64,000 bases of DNA, taken from Epiperipatus broadwayi (lineage: Eukaryota > Onychophora > Udeonychophora > Euonychophora > Peripatidae). The stretch covers positions 3,095,877 through 3,159,876 of the forward strand of contig JAQFVV010012508.1 in the NCBI GenBank assembly GCA_028023455.1. The letters are read 5' to 3'. The notes beneath the pieces are model-generated. The model had not been told where the DNA came from. It worked only from the letters and a program-made list of their open reading frames with translations, and made no database searches. Positions within the stretch are counted from its first letter, which is position 1. Every line of letters begins with the position of its first letter. This document shows positions 60,641-64,000 of this stretch, in pieces. A program made the position numbers and the translations under genes.

Positions 60641-60870
60641 TATAGGCAAAACTCACTAATGTATTGCCACACACTGCAAGATAGAGTTATCAATGGATGC
60701 CAGAAGGCTTATGCTCCTAACTGATGAAGGCCAGAAACATAGTCTGGGAATATTGAATGAGTATGCATTAGATGGAGATTTTATGCACAAGCCTTCTGGC
60801 ATCCATTGATTACTTTAGCTTGCAGTGTGTGGCAATAGATATAGTGAGTTTTGCCTGTTTTACTATATAT
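60640..60870. mobile_element. M1 MITE, compact full copy
   Basis: The arms caaaactcactaatgtattgc and gcaatagatatagtgagttttg pair, as do gttatcaatggatgccagaaggctt and aagccttctggcatccattgatta. The loop has ctgatgaaggccagaaacat. Confidence 0.75.
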
Positions 60871-60884
60871 ATGAATGACCTTGG

Positions 60885-61225
60885 ATTAAAAACATTATTG
60901 TGTTTTTCTATTGGGGTGTTAGCTTTATAGTTAGCTAAATAAATAAAAAGGGGCTGCTAGAGGGTTGAAATAAACCTTAAGATTTAGATGCAGTGCTCTC
61001 AGATCCAAGGCTTCTCACTGATGAAAGTCACAAGCTAGGAACTAGTCTAGGGATATTAAATAAATAGGCACTAGTTAGAGATTTTATGCTGAAACCTTCT
61101 TGCACTCATTAATTATTATAGCTTACATTGGGTGGCACTACTGTTTGGAGAGATTACTACTGCTTGAACAACTTGTTAAAGCTTATACAATTGTGATCAT
61201 ATGATATTTAGTGATTAAATATCAA
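60885..61225. mobile_element. M1 MITE, long form
   Basis: Long-form block (gatttagatgcagtgctctc), then cttctcactgatgaaagtca, gaactagtctagggatatt, and the right end ggtggcactactgtttggag. The left inverted end is absent. Confidence 0.65.
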
Positions 61226-61539
61226 TGTTTTTGAAGTGTTTATTATAAAAGTAATTAAAACAGTCAGAATTGACATGAGGTATGTGTAGTGTTTTGTAAA
61301 AAATGGCAGACATTTTGTGCACTCCAGAAAAAACTAGAATGTATTCGAGAGGTTGTTTTAGATCGTGCGCTGATAAATGGAATTTAATTAAGGCATTGAT
61401 GTAATGGCGATTGACTATTCCAAGAGATATTTGCTGATTGCAAATATTTCTGGATAAGAGATGATACCTTATTGGACGTGTATTAATTGTTGTAGTTATC
61501 AGAAAGCGATAAGAAGATTGGATAACAACTACGCAGGGC

Positions 61540-62025
61540 AGTAATTAGAGGACAACTCCAGTAGAGAGCAGTCACACAGTAGCGAGTAGCGGACAGTATG
61601 GAGTGCATCTACAGTAGAGTTACTGTTCAATTCCAGTAGGAGATAGCTGACGGCAGTCGCAGTGCTTACCACGAAGAGTTCGTGTACAGCTAAACTGGAC
61701 TGGGGCTAAAGTAGGCCCATTGTGAACCATTTTGTAGCAGCCAGCCTGAAAGAACATCATGGGAATTGAACTTTAGCGAACTGTAGAAATAGATCGTTGC
61801 AGGCCATTCATTGGAGAGCAGTTGGTGCAGACCATTCGTTGGAGAGCATCCGTGACAGAGCATTCAGTGCAGACCATTCATTTGGAGAGCATCCATTGCA
61901 GAGAATACAGAGAATATTCAGAGCATTCATTGCAGACCATTCATTGGAGAGCATATGCAGTTGAACAGTAGTGAACGTTATTGGATAGCCACACCGTCAG
62001 ACTGGCAGATATAACATTGGCACAG
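61540..62025 (+). other. Less AT-rich leader-like segment with tandem repeats and a splice-donor-like end
   Basis: Base composition changes sharply here (cagtagcgagtagcggacag, ctgacggcagtcgcagtg). Between 61798 and 61955 the words gcagaccattcattgg and gagagcatcc recur about five times in units of roughly 27-45 bp. The segment ends cacagtc followed by gtaagt at 62026-62031, a good 5' splice-site match. No long ORF crosses it. It could be a non-coding first exon of a host gene or the leader of a retroelement. No partner exon or LTR was found in the window. Confidence 0.35.
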
Positions 62026-62126
62026 TCGTAAGTGCGGATATAACAGTATGTAAAAAAACTTCCTTATTTTTGCTATTCACTTTGGTATTCTAGAAGAAAT
62101 AACAATCAATGATCAAATAAATTTAA

Positions 62127-62175
62127 ACTGGATTTCAAGAGATTGTAAGAGACTAGAATTTAAACCACATAGGAG
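62127..62175 (+). pseudogene. Fragment of the RTE-like LINE tail, copy 3
   Basis: aactggatttcaagagattg followed by taagagac matches the N-W-I-P-R-D-C-K-R start of copy 2, then decays. It lies about 100 bp after the leader-like segment. Confidence 0.45.
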
Positions 62176-62329
62176 ATAAAATAAAAAAAGATTTTTGGAA
62201 TATTAGGAAAATAGCTCTATTAATTCTATAGTAAATTAATAGTGGTTAAAATAATAATCATGGATTTTAGTGTAAGGAATGTATTTCCACCTTGAAATTT
62301 TGTGTTTTATTACAATTCTAATTTTTAAT

Positions 62330-62780
62330 CCATTAAACATCACATGATTTTTCTATGATTACACAAGCTGTTAATAACAGAAGAAAATTCTCCATACAGT
62401 AGATCTACTCAGTTCAAGCCGTAGTAATCAATGGATGCAATATTTGTGCATAAAATTTGCATCTAGTGCCTACTCATCCAATTTCTCCGGATTAGTTTCT
62501 AGCTTGTGGCTTTAATCAGTGAGAAGCTTTGGATTTGAAAGCACTGCACTTAGATCTTAGAATCCAATGCAACCCTTCAGCAGCTACCATTTACCTTATT
62601 GGCTAACTATAAAGCTTTGAGTCCAAAATGAAAACACAGTAATGTTTTCAATTCAAGCTCATCTTGTATAGTTGTATAGATCTGAACTCACTTCAGCATC
62701 CATATTTTTTGGTGTTTTTGGCTCTTCAATAACCACAGTCACCATAATCCTATTGGTCTGAATTGGTATTAATCCACTAA
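62330..62780. mobile_element. M1 MITE, long form
   Basis: Both the first half (attctccatacagtagatct, gtaatcaatggatgcaatat, ctccggattagtttctagct) and the long-form block (gcactgcacttagatcttag, ctaactataaagctttgagt, gtaatgttttcaattcaagc) are present. The block is almost the same as at 29030-29220. Confidence 0.65.
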
Positions 62781-63125
62781 ACATCACACGATCACCATTC
62801 GTTATGCTTACACAAACTGTTTGCACAGAAACTAAACTCTCCATACATTAGCACCACTCAGTACAAGCCAGAGTGATCAATGGATGCATGAAGGTGTGTG
62901 TATAAAATTCCTAATTAATGCCTATTCATGCAATAGCCCCAGATTAGCTTCTAGCTTGTGGCTTTCATCAATGAGGAGCCTTGGATCTGAGAGCACTGCA
63001 CCTAGATCCTAGAATCTAATGCAATCCCTCCAGCACCCACCATTAACCTATTTCGTTAACTATAAAGCTATGAGACAGAAATAAAAAAAACACAATAATG
63101 TTTTCATTTCAAGCACATTTCAGTT
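62781..63125. mobile_element. M1 MITE, long form, tandem with the previous copy
   Basis: Begins with acacgatcaccattcg and aaactctccatacattagca, then gagtgatcaatggatgcatg, the loop ccccagattagcttctag, and the long-form block up to caataatgttttcatttcaa. The right inverted end is lost. Confidence 0.65.
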
Positions 63126-63492
63126 TCACTATATCTTGATATCTTGAGATAAAACAAAAAACTAATAAACTTTTAAAATTCTTAACTAATTCGATTAAAA
63201 TATCTTAGAGACTAACAAATTGTTTGCTTTTGAAATTGGTTTAGGAGAAAAACAATGTCTTCTTTTTGAATTTTTTTAATATTGAGAATTAATTAAGTAT
63301 TAGTTATTAACAATTTTTTTTTATTTTGTTAATAATTGGTTGTATTGTAATTTATTAAAATATTATTGTCAATATTACATATTATACTAACATTAATTTC
63401 ACTTTCTTATATATAAAAATAGTTAATCAAACAGGGTTTAGTTGTTTTGTTTTTTAAAGAATATATAGTTATTTTAAATTAAGAGTTTCTTT

Positions 63493-63522
63493 TGTGTGTG
63501 TGTGTATGTGTGTGCATGTGCT
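63493..63522. repeat. (TG)n microsatellite
   Basis: About 30 bp of tg repeats broken by atg and catg. Confidence 0.8.
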
Positions 63523-63799
63523 GTGCTGAGTCCTTTACTTTCAAGTGCTTTTTAAATTGAATTTATTTTGACAATCATTTATAAATTGCTTTTATTGCTA
63601 TCGATTATTTTATTTGCTTTTAAATTTATTTTAATTAAATATTGTGTCATAAAGTATATTTATATATTTTTGTAAGTATTTACTTGTTAATTAAATATAA
63701 AGTTTATTTACTTAAAGGGATTTGAACTCGTAATTTTTTCAACTATTTATGTTTCACTCTATCTGAAGCACCCGATCCACATGACCATACTCATGCGAC

Positions 63800-64000
63800 A
63801 AAGAAACATTTTGTGCAGAAGCAGCACTCATAAGTTGGGCTAGATCATAAACTTCCATACATATATACAATCAGTGCTCGGTTTATATTAAGATAGCAAT
63901 TTCTCAAACTTTAATGGACAGGCTTCAATCTTCTCACCCTTCCAACTATTCAACCATCCATTTCATTGAAAAACTGAGAATGAAACACTCAAAGCCTTTA
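63800..64000. mobile_element. Single-arm copy of the 47.6-kb foldback family, cut by the window edge
   Basis: gcagcactcataagttgggc, caatcagtgctcggtttata, ctcaaactttaatggacagg and aaactgagaatgaaacactc match the left arm of 47556-47866 in order. Here tacatatatacaatcagt stands in place of the (CT)n(TA)n tract, so that tract is not part of the element. Confidence 0.65.

Noticed and set aside
63718-63790. Minus-strand gagttcaaatccc, resembling a B box of a SINE
   Set aside because: An A box at suitable spacing (tggtcatgtgg) matches poorly, and no tail or second copy was seen in the window.

Overview
The window is AT-rich, repeat-dense eukaryotic DNA, probably from an invertebrate animal. The evidence is a eukaryotic-type tRNA-Gly(TCC)-like sequence, decayed Penelope-like and non-LTR retroelements, hAT-type elements with 8-bp target duplications, long (TA)n and (ATT)n tracts, and no convincing host gene. 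The species cannot be named. A run of exactly 500 Ns and an Illumina adapter inside the sequence show that this is a draft scaffold.

Layout. (1) Positions 1-27048 form one giant inverted repeat: two arms of about 13.5 kb, roughly 98-99% alike over most of their length, folding around a hairpin MITE at about 13.41-13.64 kb. The left arm may continue beyond the window edge. Every element in the left arm (hAT, MITEs, foldback elements, a SINE-like unit) has a mirror copy in the right arm. (2) 27-37 kb holds a 464-bp hAT element with perfect 8-bp target duplications, a dead Penelope-like reverse transcriptase with a foldback terminal element, LINE remnants and several copies of the main MITE family, ending at the 500-N gap. 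(3) 37.5-49.5 kb holds a tRNA-Gly-like sequence, two RTE-like LINE tails, a GIY-YIG remnant, three more hAT-like elements and several long hairpins. (4) 49.5-57.7 kb is an 8.1-kb LTR retrotransposon on the minus strand: 2.1-kb LTRs ending TG..CA, a 4-bp ATAT target duplication, and one surviving ORF that joins a Gag-like start to the end of an integrase. The adapter truncates this ORF. (5) 57.9-64 kb has a long hairpin, a 196-bp (ATT)n tract, a less AT-rich tandem-repeat leader ending in a possible splice donor, and a cluster of MITE copies.

How the parts relate. Almost everything recognisable is mobile or derived from mobile elements, and almost all coding parts are broken. Several unrelated repeat families (a PLE-like foldback family, the main MITE family and a SINE-like insertion) share a CTGANGA-stem-GAAA core resembling a hammerhead ribozyme. 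The stem shows compensating changes between two families. The giant palindrome is the largest unexplained structure. It is either a real inverted duplication seeded by a hairpin MITE or two alleles joined head to head by the assembler.
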